Positions 51,901-64,000 of a stretch of 64,000 nt of DNA are shown piece after piece; the first letter of the stretch is position 1, and each line of letters begins with the position of its first letter. Origin of the DNA: Brachypodium distachyon (Eukaryota; Streptophyta; Magnoliopsida; Poales; Poaceae); the NCBI RefSeq assembly GCF_000005505.3, contig NC_016131.3, forward strand, positions 13,351,501-13,415,500, given 5' to 3'. The notes beneath the pieces were generated by a model that ran no database searches, was not told the DNA's origin, and saw only the letters and a list, made by a program, of their open reading frames with translations. The translations under genes were made by a program, and so were the position numbers.

Positions 51901-53493
51901 GGCTCAGCACTTGAATGTGTACATTTCAGACATGCATCAAAGGCACTCTTCAAAGCATGGAATGCACCCGGAACTTGCACTTTAATGATGGCATTTGTTG
52001 GGTCCAACGAAAGTAAAACTGGCAGTATACGTCCATAAAATGAAGGCCTTCTTTGAGCAATAGCCGAGAGACTGGGAGAAGTTTGTGTTAGACAATGAAG
52101 GAAACATAGTGATAGAACATAAACAGATGGTGATTTAACTAGGGAGGAAAGCACATACTAGATAAACATGAAAAATAAGTCTGAATTATTTCTATTAACA
52201 GAAGGAATGAATGCATGACACAGCATTGTCTTTCAGGAAATTTATTTGCGCCACAGATGGTACAGACTATACATAATTGAATACAAGTGAATGGGACTAA
52301 CCTACTAACAAAGACAATGATCATCGACGTGCTGAGTGAACTTATTTTAGGAGACTTAAGCTGTTCTAGCAACTGTCCCAGGCTCTGGCTGGCTTCCATG
52401 GCTAGATCACCGACATTAAGCAAAGGGTGACCTCCCCTTAACCATGCTATGTTGAATCCCATATCTACAAATGATTGACAAAATTTAAACAGGCTATTTG
52501 GATAAAATTAGAATATAACATTTGTTCTACCTTCTGTAGCTTGGTTTGGTGGATCTGATGTGATATTGGGATCTGGGGTGTGCATAAGAACTGTTTTTTC
52601 AACAAACTTAATAGCCAGCAACCTGACTCCTTCATTGCTGGTAGACTGACAGGGAGATAACACAGATGTAAGAAACTGAAAGCCAAAAGGATGAAATTAA
52701 CTGGTTATGAATAGGATAATGTATTACCTGAAATGCCAGGAGCGACACCGCTGATTTAAGCTTGAGCATCCACTCCCATGACAGTTTGAGTGAATCATCA
52801 ATCCCACCGCTTGAGAACAAACCCTGGATTCAAAACCCACAAATAGAAACATTAGCCAAAGCATACACACGCGCAACTCCAAAAGGCAATGTTGGTATTA
52901 CCTGGATAACTAGCTGCTGCAGCACTTTGGCAAATAAGTTTGTTCCTGTTTTAACAGCCTGTCTCGCAACTGCCGGTGTCTCGTCATCCAGAAGATCCAG
53001 CAGATAAGGCATCATATCTGGTATATACACCATCTTCTTTGACCCAACCTCACCAATCATCCTATTTCGGGGGGGCAAGTTGAAATGCACATAAAGCAAG
53101 GTAGAAAATACGAGTAAATGTCAGTACTCTGCAACGCATTTTGCGTAATTCACACATCTGGGTATAGAACAGAACTCCACTCCCGAGAAGACACCAAATC
53201 CTTCCACCCACCCTAAAACCCTTGAGCTACAGTACTCCGTTTGCTACAAACTCGAAGCGAATTGGCAAGCTACAAATCGAACCGGAGAAGAGAAGAAGGA
53301 CCACTCACTCGGCTACGACCTTGCGCACGGGGCTGGCCTCGTCGGAGCGGAGGTCGGCGAGGCGGGCGACGAGCTCCTGGAGCGGCACCCTGCGGAGCTC
53401 GCGCAGCTGCCGAAGGCGAGGCCCCATCTCCCCAGCAGCCGGCTGAGTGCGGCCTTGCGGGAGGAAGGCTCGCGGCGCGGCGGCGACCGCCAT
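44101..53493 (-). CDS. ESP4: Symplekin, mRNA 3'-end processing scaffold
   Basis: Nuclear scaffold of the cleavage and polyadenylation machinery (Pta1/ESP4 family). 27 coding exons, from the start: 53493-53309, 53061-52902, 52823-52728, 52645-52531, 52464-52302, 52071-51900, 51714-51592, 51416-50967, 50888-50298, 50138-50070, 49399-49283, 49200-48955, 48398-48351, 48266-48123, 47847-47770, 47689-47627, 47541-47434, 47277-47197, 47082-47035, 46404-46330, 46041-45946, 45852-45772, 45675-45604, 45188-45144, 45061-44978, 44467-44364, 44251-44101. They give 1254 residues, all in phase. The N-terminal HEAT-type region (symplekin/Pta1 N-terminal domain, about 95-330) has [21 protein letters not shown] low-complexity Ser/Glu linker follows (exons 8-9). 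The C-terminal symplekin domain includes [20 protein letters not shown] and [15 protein letters not shown]. The tail is Gln/Ala/Ser-rich. A MITE and a long TA run lie in introns. Confidence 0.93.
44699..44811. mobile_element. Stowaway MITE in symplekin intron
   Basis: 113 bp flanked by TA (44697-44698, 44812-44813). Inverted ends CTCCCTCCGTCCCATATTAA and TTATTATGGGACGGAGGGAG. Lies in the intron between the exons at 45061-44978 and 44467-44364. Confidence 0.9.
48828..48937. repeat. (TA)n microsatellite in symplekin intron
   Basis: About 110 bp of alternating TA with GATACA and GTATA interruptions (two AGATACATATATA blocks). It lies just downstream of the exon 12 donor (48954), reading on the minus strand. 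The duplicated pseudogene copy near 32935 carries only a few TA units. Confidence 0.95.
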
Positions 53494-54527
53494 CGGAACC
53501 CTAGCTCCGGGCCGGCGATCCCCGGCGACGCGCGTGCTCGAGTGAGTAGTTTCTTCCTTCTCTTCAAAATAAATAAAATAAATTCTCTTCTTCTTCTTAA
53601 TGGGGTCGGGCCTTGAGCTCGAAGCCCCTTTAAATTAATCCTATGAAAGTTAGAGAGTATCCGTTAAGTGGGCCTGAATACCTATGACTGTGGGCCTAGG
53701 CCCAGCAGGTAATGACTCTTCTCCAGGCCTGTTGATATGTTCATAATTTTCCTTGTCTTCTTCAGAGAGAAAAAATTGTTCTAGTTTTTGGCATACTATT
53801 AACCGAATTTCCCTTTAACCGTTGATTCATTTTGTCCTGTTATCTTTGAAAACATGGACAAAATCAAGAGTTCCAGGAATATCCAATAAATGCATGTAGT
53901 TTGCTTTTAGGCACAAGGGACCTCCTAGTTCAGAATTTTTGCTCAATGAGAATGAACCACAGAATCAAACAAGCATGTGGGCGGCGGACAAAGAACCAAC
54001 ACTGGATCCGTTTTTCTCTTCCTTTTTGGAAAGAAAGCAAACACTGTATTCTAAAGAGTGAGACAACACTGACGATTAGGACAGACAGAGAGACAGCCAT
54101 TCATGACAGCGACCGCTCCTTAATGCAAAGATATGCAGTAACTCATCCATGTGGAGTTTAAGACTTTAAGTTGAGATCTTTTCACTGAAGTATATATGTA
54201 TGTATGCAATAAAACACTGATGTATGCTTGTATAGCAGTACAGTATCAAAACACTCTCATCAGCCCAAGTCTTCTCCATCTCTGAGCTTGCTGTGGCTCT
54301 CTACCTTGTCCAAAGAATCGCTTGTTCCTTACAAGTGCATGAATGTAATCTACTCTAACATGGTCCCAACCCTATTTTTACAACCAAAAATCCATAATGC
54401 TCCGCAGCAATAGTTCATCATCTGCTTCGCCTCATGTCACAGACTTGCCAATGCGACACAACATACTGGTCCAGTGATAACGAGCAGCATTCACCCCCAC
54501 AAAGAAGAGTATGCGTGATTGGTGCTG
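53494..54527. other. Intergenic between symplekin and the desaturase
   Basis: Upstream region of symplekin (minus strand), then 3' flank of the desaturase gene. No gene recognised. A TATATATGTATGTATG run lies at about 54190. Confidence 0.45.
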
Positions 54528-57199
54528 TCAGTCAGACGTGTGTGCACCACCAGCGACTTTCGGGTCAGTTTGGTAGTAGATTATGTCTCCGGTATCGCTA
54601 ACGTAGTGGTCGCGCTTCAAGCTCCGTGCCAGTGCGCCAAACAGGTGGAACGGGAACGGACCGGACTTGTCCGGCTCCCTGTAGTATTTCCCCAGCACTG
54701 GCTTCGCTGCCTCAGTCTGCAAGGCAAGACGACCAACACCAGCGGTTGGTTTAGGTCAGGTTCCTGCCAAGATAACGAGACAACGGGGAATACCGAGGGA
54801 TCTCAATCCTTACCGCCTCTACTAGATGGTAATGTGGGATCTGTGGGAAAAGATGGTGAATCACGTGAGTGCCGATGTCATGGTGGACGTTGTTGAGCCA
54901 CCCGTAGTCCCTGTCAAGCGTTGTCAGGCCTCCACGCAGATAGCTCCATTCCTAGTTCACATAGAGAAATGCCATAATATAGACAGTATCTCTGTGATTT
55001 CATACAGGAGAAATAATCTTTGAAGTGTTAAATCAGTGACAATCATGAATACAAAGTATTTGGCAATCTGAAAGTGGTATTCCCCAAGGGAGATAACGGA
55101 AAAGGGTGCCTTTTTCACACGAAAGCGTTTTACTTTCATTGGCTACCACACACAGAAAGGATGGACTGTGAAAGCCAACTTGCATTGTGGTTGTGGACCA
55201 CAGTTTGTGATTTCTGTGGTACATGTGCCATGATTTTCCAAATGTCATGGCAGGCTGAAAGAAGTGGCATGCGATATGTGATGTTGGACAAGTCAGTAGT
55301 AATTTTTCTACTGTTGAAGCTCACGTGAATGTGTCACCTCCAGCTCCTTTTTATCAATGATAGTCTAAAAGGGCTAAGCGTTAAAGATGATAATACCACA
55401 GTTTGTTTTTTCCTCTGGGCTGTGAGCCTGTGACTAATTATGAGTCTGTGAAGTGTCGAGAGCTAACTTCAATTAGGGATTGTAAGGCTCTTGCTTAGTC
55501 CAAGCGAGGTAAAACTGTACTACATTATAAATTTTTAAGTGAAGAAACAAGTAATGCACTAACTAGTCTCTGCCCGTTCAGTAATCTAGCCCACAGTTCC
55601 AGAAATTTTAGCTCTGTTAAGTTTACCTTTCCACGGTACCAGGGAAGCTTGTCGTTGTGGCCATGATGGTGCAGGTAGGTGACAAAGTCCAGCCACATAA
55701 CAAAAATCTGCAGCAGAATTCAGCAAAGAAACCTCATAAGATGCCGACAACCACACCACAGGGAACAACCCCATCCACCTATCCACAAAAATCAGACTTT
55801 TTCCGCAAATTGAGGCTGCAAATGCAACAGGAACAGGTATCACTCGTTACATACCCAGTAGGGGACAGCATAGAGCTTGAGAATCTGAAGAGGCCCCATC
55901 ACAACGGTGAGCCCAGCAAGGAGGCCAGCCATGGCAAGCCAGCACGTTGTGGACGTCAGCACATCCTTCTTCTCGTTGGGCTGGAACAAATCGCTGCTCG
56001 GGTGGAAATGCGAGCCAGACTTCCCTGGACTCCTCGACCACTGGACAGGTTGAACACGAACGATAAAGTCAGTAATCACATTAGGAGACATCATGAGCAA
56101 AGTAATCAGCAAAAGTAAGTAGGATCTCTGATCATTTGGGCTCCCACTCACCAAGTAGAAGGGGTACGCGAGCATCGGGAACGGTAATGCGAACCGAAGC
56201 TTCCGGGTGGAACTGTCCAGGCTCCTGTACAGCTTCTCAGGGAGCTGCCATTTGCAAAACAATTGAATTAGTTCAAGATGCCATATATGATATATATCGT
56301 GGTTTATGGAAGGTTAATCAAATGCATCAAGAACATAATCAAAGCATGCAAGCAGTAACAACTTGGAATGTAATAACCCATATACGTACCGGATGCCACG
56401 ATTCGTCCTTGTCGACGTGGCCGTGGTTCTGGTGGTGCGTCCTGTGGCTAATCCTCCTGCAGTTGTATTCAAAATTAAGGATACGTGTGTTTACTGACAC
56501 CAACAAGGATAGAACTGTAAACTGGAACAAGAGGAGGATGCTGACAGTCACGATGCATACCAGCCGTGGTAAGGGACGAGGATGGAGGAGTGGAGTATGT
56601 GGCCGACGACGCTGTTGAGCTTGGCGTTGTTGGAGAAGCTCCCGTGGCCGCTTCATCAGAGAAATGACCATGGCACGGACGGAGGGAGATTGTGAGCTTT
56701 GGATTGGAGGATAGAAGAAAAAAGAATGGGGTATGCAGCAGGCAGGCAATAGTTACCAGTCGTGGCCGAGGACGAAGAGGGCCCAGAACATGGTGCCCTG
56801 GGCAGCCCAGTAGACGGGCCAGGCGAGCCATGAGCCGAGGCGGGACGCGGCGGCGGCGAGGGCGAGCACGACGACGACGTCGCGCAGGACGTAGGCCATG
56901 GAGCGCCAGGGGTCCTTGACCCAGCAGTGCTTGGGGATGGCGGCGCGGATCTCCGCCAGCCCGAACGGCGGCGGCGCCCCGGGGTCGAAGCGCGCGGCGG
57001 GCTCGTCCTGGCCCTCGGCGGCGGTGGCGAGGCGGGTGGGCGCAGCGACGGCGACGCGGAGGGAGAGGGCGCGGCGGGACTGGGAGAGCGAGGCGGCGGA
57101 GAGGGTGGTAGGAGGCGGGGGAAGCGTAATGGCGCGGCGGGGGAGGAGCGGGAGGGGCTTGAGGCCGCAGCAGCATTGCGGGAGGAGCAGGCGAGCCAT
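54528..57199 (-). CDS. FAD8: Plastid omega-3 fatty acid desaturase
   Basis: Introduces the third (omega-3) double bond into 16:2 and 18:2 acyl chains of plastid lipids, using ferredoxin, to make trienoic acids (also jasmonate precursors). Eight coding exons: 57199-56757, 56650-56561, 56456-56390, 56244-56152, 56040-55855, 55707-55627, 54951-54814, 54716-54528, giving 428 residues. About 60 N-terminal Arg/Ala/Ser/Pro-rich residues form a plastid transit peptide, which favours FAD7/FAD8 over the ER enzyme FAD3. The three histidine boxes are HDCGHG (146-151), HRTHH (182-186) and HVIHH (349-353). Hydrophobic spans include [17 protein letters not shown] and [14 protein letters not shown]. Exon number fits plant FAD7/8 genes. 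FAD7 versus FAD8 cannot be decided from this sequence; the symbol follows the recalled rice neighbour. Confidence 0.93.
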
Positions 57200-58034
57200 T
57201 GGGAGCTGCCTGTTGCTAGCTGCTGCTTCTCCTTCGCCGGCGGGAGGAGATAGAGTTGTTGTATTGGGTCGAGGTCGAGGGACGGGTGGCCATAGATGGT
57301 TTGGTGGGCCGGGCTAACACAAGCCAGGTGGGCCTCAAAATCCCATGAGCATGAACCAAACACGACGGCATCTATGCACTGTGTGGCTCACAACACATGC
57401 TACTACTTGGGAGTACTTGTTCTGTTGTTGAGTAATTAGCATGCAATCCAATAGCAGCAGCAGAAGGCAGGACCAGAGAGAAAGGTACATCAATGTTTGT
57501 AGAATGGACCAAACATGGACGCCATTCATTTGGTTAACAAAACAACAAAGCAGCCTTTAAAAAAAAAAGTACCCCCACACATGAAGAAATTTGACAAGCA
57601 CACAGTTGTATATGATAACAAAACCAAAATTAACAGTCTCTCAAACTGCACTTTCCTGTTTTCCCATGTAAGCGCTTCACTTTATTGTCAGTTTATCTTT
57701 TACAGGTCAAGAAAGAATGACAGGTTCCACCCTAGCGGTCACCTTTTGTTTGGGAGATACACATATAATTGATTACATGGTGGTATACAACAGAAAACTA
57801 AGCTAATGCAAATCCAACAAAGCAAGTAATGATACTAGCGGCAAAGGTAAAACAATCACCCTCACAAGTTGTTACCATAAAAAAAAGGTGGCATATATAC
57901 ACAGAACAAGATGATGGAGCAGAACGAGGGTGGAGTCATGCCACGGTAAATAACAACCTGGGCATCTCTCAAGTCCCCAGTGTTTGTTGGACCTACTTTG
58001 TGTATACGATGCAGCCACATACAGAACCACATGG
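57200..58034. other. Intergenic between desaturase promoter and tomosyn 3' end
   Basis: Desaturase upstream region (57200 to about 57500) followed by 3' flank of the tomosyn-like gene. No gene recognised. Confidence 0.45.
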
Positions 58035-61000
58035 CTATAGTTTCCACCACTTCTTCTGCTCCATTGTCTTCGCCAGCTCCTGGGCGAGCGAGGCAAAATT
58101 CTCGGCATTGTCTTGAAGCTCCGCGGTTCGTTGGCTTATCCTCTGGTACAAAAGGGGAGTTAGCTATTCTGAGTGTTCTTAATAAGAAGGAACAATTGCA
58201 ACAATAATAAAAGACAGTAAAACAGGGTGTTAGCCAGGGGCTTGGTACAAAACCCAGCATTTCACCTCGAGTTTCTCCTGCCGCTGCATGAGCTTATCCT
58301 TCGCATGAGCAGCAGCAGCTGCTGCATCCTGCAAAAGGTAATTCTAGGTTTAGCAGAGGTAAACGGGGAGAACATGACAGGTCATAATGATTGTGGAATT
58401 ACCCCGCCAAACTTATATTTGGTAAGAATTTCTTGGGTACTTCTCATTCTTGGTTTCTCGGCATCACTTGATCCTTCAAACAATTTCGCTCTCTCATCCT
58501 CTACTGCATGAGTGAGACCAAATATATAAACATGCATAGTTGAACAGTTTCGCTCTATCATCCTCTAAAAAATATATGGCCAACCTGTTATTTTCTTATT
58601 CACGTGAGATGTGGAGGATGATGCGGGTGGAGGGGCTAGGGGTACTTCATCATCAATATCTATGTCATCTGCATTGAAATACTTTTTGGATAAATAGGCA
58701 GTACTTCAGGTAAATTCTTTTATAGAAACAGGGAGGGAGAATGAGACCAATTGACAGTTCTTCTTCTATTGGATCATTTAATTGTTCAACAGATGATTCT
58801 TTCAAAAAAATTGACTCCAACAGTTCGCTTTGGGTTTGTGCAGTGAAACTTCTTTTCAGGTTTGCATTTTCATCCGCTTTGCCTTTTAATCCTTTAATAA
58901 TGCCACCGAGAACTCCTGCTGCTGGATTCTGCACCAGAAGTTTCATGCTAAGCCAAAATGTACAGGTAGCATATAAGTGGAGAGGATCAGACAACGCCTG
59001 ACCTGCTTTCTTTTCTGGTCTGTTGAGATGCTAATAGCTGCTTCAGCTGCTGCTGCAAGTACTTTATCATGAAGGCATGGCAAAGATTCCGGAATCCTAT
59101 AATGATTATAACTATCAGGTATCAGTGCAATACCACTGGGTCAGGCATCAGAACAATGGCTCCTTAAGCCAAATAAAACCCAATTGAGACGGAACTACAC
59201 CCATGTGGGAAACAAGCCAGAAAAATTGAGTACCTGAAATCATTCTCTGAGGCTACTAGAGAGATGATAGCAAACTCAGATCCATTTAACTGTGGCAGGG
59301 GACATATTAGAAAACTGAGGGAGGTGTTATTACAACAGTCAATATTAAATCTAATGGAACCAAAGAGCAGATCTGAATTTACTGATAGCGATGAAACAAA
59401 GCTCGGCACCTTCAACTGTACTCGCGACAATAAAAACATTTCGCTAATTTTAGAAACCACTACTATGGCTATTTGTGGAGAAATAAGCTGAGGTAACCTG
59501 AATATTGATGTGGCAACAACAATAAAGAAAATAAAACAAAATTGTACTTAGATATAATGTTTCTTTTCCTCTATCTATTCAAGATACCGAGACGCAAAGC
59601 TTTTGTGTTTTCTTGGAAAAAAAATAGAGATAATGTGCTGCTAAGTTCAGTGGTCAACTAAAAGCTTTAGACAAAGTTACAAAGGAAAAGCAAATCAATT
59701 TACCAGAGCAATTTGTCCATTTGAGGAGCTCATGGATTTATCCATGCCTGTCTTGTAACTCCACCTTAATACCTGCATCAAGGAGCTCTCTGCAAGAATC
59801 TCCATCTCGGGCAAAGATCTGACATAAAGAAAATGTGTTATGGTCTGAGCAAACTTCTTTAGGACATCCTCCATTAATTAAGTTGGTAATCTAAGTTTTG
59901 ACAAGCATGTCAGAAAACAAGAAACAAGAAGATATCCGTGGAAACTTGCAGTAAGATCAAATGCAAGGAAACTGACCCTGCATTTACTTTGTCACAAGTA
60001 TCATACAAATTTAATTCATATGATCCTAACATGTAATGTTAAAGGCAATATGACAAACACAAAAACACCTTCATTAAAAAATGATCTAGAATGACAAGGA
60101 AAGAAGCATAATAAAAATCATAACTACCTTAACTCTACCAAGCCTGTTTGATAAGCTAAAATCAATGCACAGGCTTTATCATCCATATTCTTCAAAATTG
60201 CTGACCAGCAGCACTTGTTTGCAAGCTTGGTTTTACGTATATGCTTGTTGCTTCCCTGATGGTAAAAGAACATCACCAGTAAGCTTTAAAAGATTGAAAT
60301 TTCTAAAAAGTAGTTAACATATGCTAAGTATGCACCTGAAGCAATGATGTCAGAGAAAATGAAAGAACCACATCCTCAAAGGAGACCAAAAGAAGCGGGT
60401 CTGAATCACCACTGTGTGAATGTTGAGAAGCATTTTTCTGGGTTTTTTCAGCTCCTTGTGCTTGTTTCTGGTCGAGATCATTCTTTTCTTTTCCTGTCTC
60501 GCTTTGACATGGCAATTTGTCTTCTGATAATTGAGTTTGACCCTCATCTGAAGCTTCATCTAGACAAAAAACTTACGACAATTACTCATTGCTCTAAGGG
60601 GGGTTAGAAGTTAACGAACTGAATAGTAATCACTTGCCTATGACATACATGGAAATTGCAGACAATTGTTTCTGGTCTAACATATGTGAATTTATTATGA
60701 GACCACTTGTGCTGTCAACTACAGTAATACGTGCATCCTTAGTCAAGGAAAGTAGAATATCTGTGGGAGAATTTGCACTTTTAGCAATCTCTTTCTGTGA
60801 CAGGCCCACTTTTGCAGCAGATGTGCCAACGCTGTAAGTGCTTAGTGAAATCACAGGAGAATTTGTTCCTGATGCGCAATCAACGGAGAACATAATTGAT
60901 AGCTGACTTGCATCAAACATTGCCACCTTTAAGAAGACAAGCCAAAACATATTAATTAGCTAACAACATAGTTTCAAGTAAATAATTTACTTTCAGAGAC

Positions 61001-64000
61001 CTTAAGGAAAATATGTCTTACAAAAACAAGTATAATATACCTGGCCATTTTGATATCCTACTACTAGGGCCTCTCTGGAAGCTGTAAATCTGAGAGATCG
61101 CACAGGGGAATTTGATGCCATAAAGGCAACATAACAATGGAATCCTCTCCCATGATGAACAGCATGAACTGAAAGAAAATCACCAGAAACAAAGGTTAAG
61201 GAGAATTAAATGAACCACATACCACATAATAAGAAGGCTTATAAATGCCCTGCTGAGATCCTCTACACCGAAAAATGAAAACGAACATGAGCAAGCCCAA
61301 TCAATTTACGAGCAAGCTTTTCTCTGTTCAGCTTCATGAATAAATGTGCAGAAAAAAGCTATGATCTTGAATTTCGTCTACTATGTATCTCATTTGCCAA
61401 AGAAGCAAGCAAAATTGATGCAGCCTTGACTTAATAAGGATCTGGCAGCAAAATATGCACATGGAAAATATATCTTGCACAAAAAGAACACTTGGAAATA
61501 TGTCTTCTCATGAAATGGCGCTTATACGTTTATCTTCCTATCAAGCAGACATGGATTGTGAGTGAACCAGATGACGAACCGTTAACAGGGCAGCAACCGC
61601 ACTTTTACCAGAATACAGTACTCAGATATAATGGCCGATACTGACATTATAATGATTTACGCTCAAAAAAATTTATTTTCTCCGCATATAGCTTGTGTGG
61701 GAGTATGGGGCAGATGATATTGCTTGCTGCCTCGCTGCCTCATATTGCCATCTCTCAAAATGGCTACCAAGAGAGAGACTATGATGATCAAAGGAAACTG
61801 GAAGCCCAGGAGGCAACATCATGGAACCCCTCCAATCGTTGTACTATGGGCAAGCTTGCTGGTGCCTCATATTTCGACTGACCTAAGGATCTACCAGTTT
61901 TTTCGAAATTGAACTTTATTTGCATTAATAAGTTCAATGCAAAGTTTACCTTCCTGCTTAGATTCACTCACAAAGTGAACACTGGAATCCCCGGTGTGCT
62001 CATAAAGTTTATACATGCAGACCTACAGCATTACAAATATAGCATATAAGGGACTAAGATAGTACTCCCTCCGTGCCATAAAGGTTGGCACGAATTTGAA
62101 CTAGCTCTAGTTCAAAACCGTGCCGATCTTTATGGAACGGAGGGAGTATTGATTATCAAAAAAGCTGTTAACAACCAGCAAATTGGACTGATCCATATAT
62201 TTAACAGTGCAAACTAACCAGACCACTTGTTGTGCCAACAGCGAAAGTCATGTTTAATGAACAAAAAGCCAGTGATGATACAGAAGCATTTGCTCCATCC
62301 AAAATAACATCAGACACCTGCAGCCAAGATAGTTTGAATCTTCTAGTGTTGATCTAGTAGTGACCAATCAACAAGTGATGACACATTAGAAGCTACCTTT
62401 GGGTCCAAGACAAACATTGGCATCAAAATGGGAAATGTTGCATCCCATATTCTCACAGAACCATCTTGATAGCCTGCAACATATAGTCTTTCAACCGTGT
62501 GATCTTCCTTGAGTGAAATTTCACTAGGAACCCCACCAGTCAAAGGCCACTTCATATTTCCTGATATTGGAGGTCCGGCATTTTGCCTAGCACAAAATTT
62601 CTACCGAAAGGACATGAAAATAAGATCCGACAGAAGTGTCTGGTTAAGTCTACATAGAGAAAAATATTGAGAGTCCATACAAAACTGTACCTTCAATGAA
62701 ATACTTGGAAGTTTCTTCCCAGTTAATGAATACAGATCTGTGATGGTTATGGTGGGATCAATTGTAGGAACTGCAACAGGAAATTTCTGTGCCTCAGGTC
62801 CAGCATATCCCTCTTCTGATTTCCGTGCAGAAAATAGAGCACCACCATCATAGAAATTCAATTGTCCAGGATTTGTCAAAATAAAAAGTGCAGACGTTCG
62901 TATTTTATCAGGAACCCCAGTATCTGGAATAAGGATCATATCAGCAAAGGATCCATCAAGTTTGAGGTCCATCCGCGACGTGCACCTTACAGACTCTAAT
63001 CCATTAGATGATTCCAGGCTAAGAACCTACAGGAAAATACATTTTTCTTTATGGAACAAGGTAAGGTTTTCCACAGACCATCGCTGAATGCAATACAACA
63101 TATATGATTTCTATGCTCCCAAAAGTAACTTTGCTAATATCAATATATTCTTGGAGCAAAAGCTAGATACAAAATATAATTTATTCGTAGAACAAAGTTA
63201 GACATATATTTCCTCACACTCGAACAAAAAATATCTACCAAGTTGTTCACATCTCTAAAACTGATTGCCTCTAGGCCATAAATTCCATGTCCATATTTGC
63301 TATGCCCTGAGATACTTTTCCTTCTCGCAGGAAATTATCTCGGGTGAGCATGTTTGTTCTAACCTGAGTAAACCATGTAGCCATGTGAATTAGTTTCGTG
63401 GCTCTAAATTAACATATCAGGTGGACAGATGGCCTGAATTTTATGTATGAGTTAGAAATAGATTGTCGCAAGTTAGTAAAGAAGCAAACAGCTACACTTG
63501 AGTTCATTTCACGATGTATCAGTTGCATGCACGCCTAGAAGATGTCATTAGGTAAAACAAAATAGACGAGAATGAAACAAGAAACAAACCGTCAGAACTT
63601 CTTCAGACCCCATATCATCGCCACCATATACAAAAAGATGCCCTCCTTTAGTAGTATCTTTTGCTGACCCAGCAGACCAGTGCAACACAATAACAGGAAG
63701 CCTACGACTCCCAGACGCCAGCTGCAGCTTAACAACATTAGATGAGATATCAGTTTGTTTGCCTTGCCTAGAGGATACTGTAGTCACATCCCATAGAAGT
63801 ATGTCTCCAGTTATATAGCCAACAGCAACAGTGGAGCCCCCTCTTGATGCCCAGCAAAGAGAGCAAATTTCTCTCTCTTCTTCATTCTCGTCAACATTAT
63901 CTATATGTTCTTCACTGGCACTCATTTGAGCGCCAGTGACTTGACCCTTCATGTGTAAGTCCCCGTAACCTCGGACAGCAATTGCACAGTCCTCTGGTAC
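58035..64000 (-). CDS. TYN1: Tomosyn/Lgl-type WD40 and R-SNARE protein, 5' end outside window
   Basis: A syntaxin-binding regulator of vesicle fusion of the tomosyn/Sro7/Lgl family. Seventeen exons lie in the window, from upstream: 64000-63590 (enters open), 63026-62691, 62600-62397, 62317-62219, 62022-61950, 61168-61041, 60926-60638, 60559-60336, 60255-60128, 59818-59704, 59289-59234, 59096-59003, 58928-58748, 58668-58585, 58500-58403, 58328-58266, 58142-58035. They give 896 C-terminal residues; plant members have about 1100. Beta-propeller blades include REICSLCWASRGGSTVAVGY, VAGYQDGSVRIWDATFP and VRSLRFTASREALVVGYQNG. The C-terminal coiled coil (DKLMQRQEKLERISQRTAEL to the KKWWKL end) is the R-SNARE motif that pairs with syntaxins. 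One intron has a GC donor (60637-60636). A MITE lies in another intron. The symbol reflects the family only. Confidence 0.92.
62065..62146. mobile_element. Stowaway MITE in tomosyn intron
   Basis: 82 bp flanked by TA (62063-62064, 62147-62148). Inverted ends CTCCCTCCGTGCCATAAAG and CTTTATGGAACGGAGGGAG, with a hairpin interior (GGTTGGCACGAATTTGAACTAG / CTAGTTCAAAACCGTGCCGATC, split by CTCT). Lies between the exons at 62317-62219 and 62022-61950. Confidence 0.88.

Noticed and set aside
56475..57363. Long proline/arginine-rich minus-strand open frames over the desaturase first exon
   Set aside because: They are shadow frames of the GC-rich first exon of the omega-3 desaturase, whose own frame is continuous with the histidine-box exons.

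Overview
The window is nuclear DNA from a grass, most likely a Triticeae species (wheat, goatgrass, barley or rye group). The basis is spliced, GC-rich genes of monocot type, Stowaway-like MITEs with CTCCCTCCGT ends, TG...CA solo LTRs, a LINE tail of a kind common in Triticeae, and a roughly 110-120 bp satellite that resembles the rye/wheat pSc119.2 family as I remember it. No bacterial, viral or CRISPR feature is present. From memory, the gene order (plastid omega-3 desaturase, symplekin, phospholipase C, IRX9-type GT43, arogenate dehydratase, cytosolic ascorbate peroxidase) matches the distal end of rice chromosome 7L. In Triticeae that corresponds to group 2 short arm, near the Ppd-1 region. 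This placement is inference.

Layout: 1-9.1 kb is repeat-rich and holds a LINE insertion with two solo LTRs nested in it (4564-7932) and a Harbinger-type element (8320-9096). 9.4-12.8 kb (+) is a DUF155/RMD1-type membrane protein. 13.6-16.5 kb (+) is cytosolic ascorbate peroxidase. 17.5-19.6 kb (+) is plastid arogenate dehydratase. 21.8-23.25 kb (-) is an intronless PWWP/AT-hook protein. 23.6-24.9 kb is a solo-LTR-like element. 25.7-27.7 kb (+) is an IRX9-like GT43 protein. 28.0-31.0 kb is a satellite array interrupted by four units of a different 360-bp repeat. 31.0-38.2 kb is a graveyard of fragments: a decayed copy of the middle of symplekin, a cpSRP54 exon fragment, a plastid psbB fragment and a class III peroxidase pseudogene. 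40.2-43.1 kb (+) is phosphoinositide phospholipase C. 44.1-53.5 kb (-) is full symplekin in 27 coding exons. 54.5-57.2 kb (-) is the plastid omega-3 fatty acid desaturase. 58.0-64.0 kb (-) is the 3' part of a tomosyn/Lgl-type gene that runs off the window.

The genes are ordinary housekeeping and metabolic genes without an operon-like link. Their functions cover mRNA 3'-end processing, lipid signalling, lipid desaturation, phenylalanine synthesis, xylan synthesis, peroxide removal and vesicle fusion. All exon joins given here were made by hand from GT/AG sites, reading-frame continuity and family similarity, without transcript data. I did not find a previously undescribed molecular system. The most unusual part is 28-38 kb, where satellite, segmental duplication, organelle DNA and gene fragments lie side by side.
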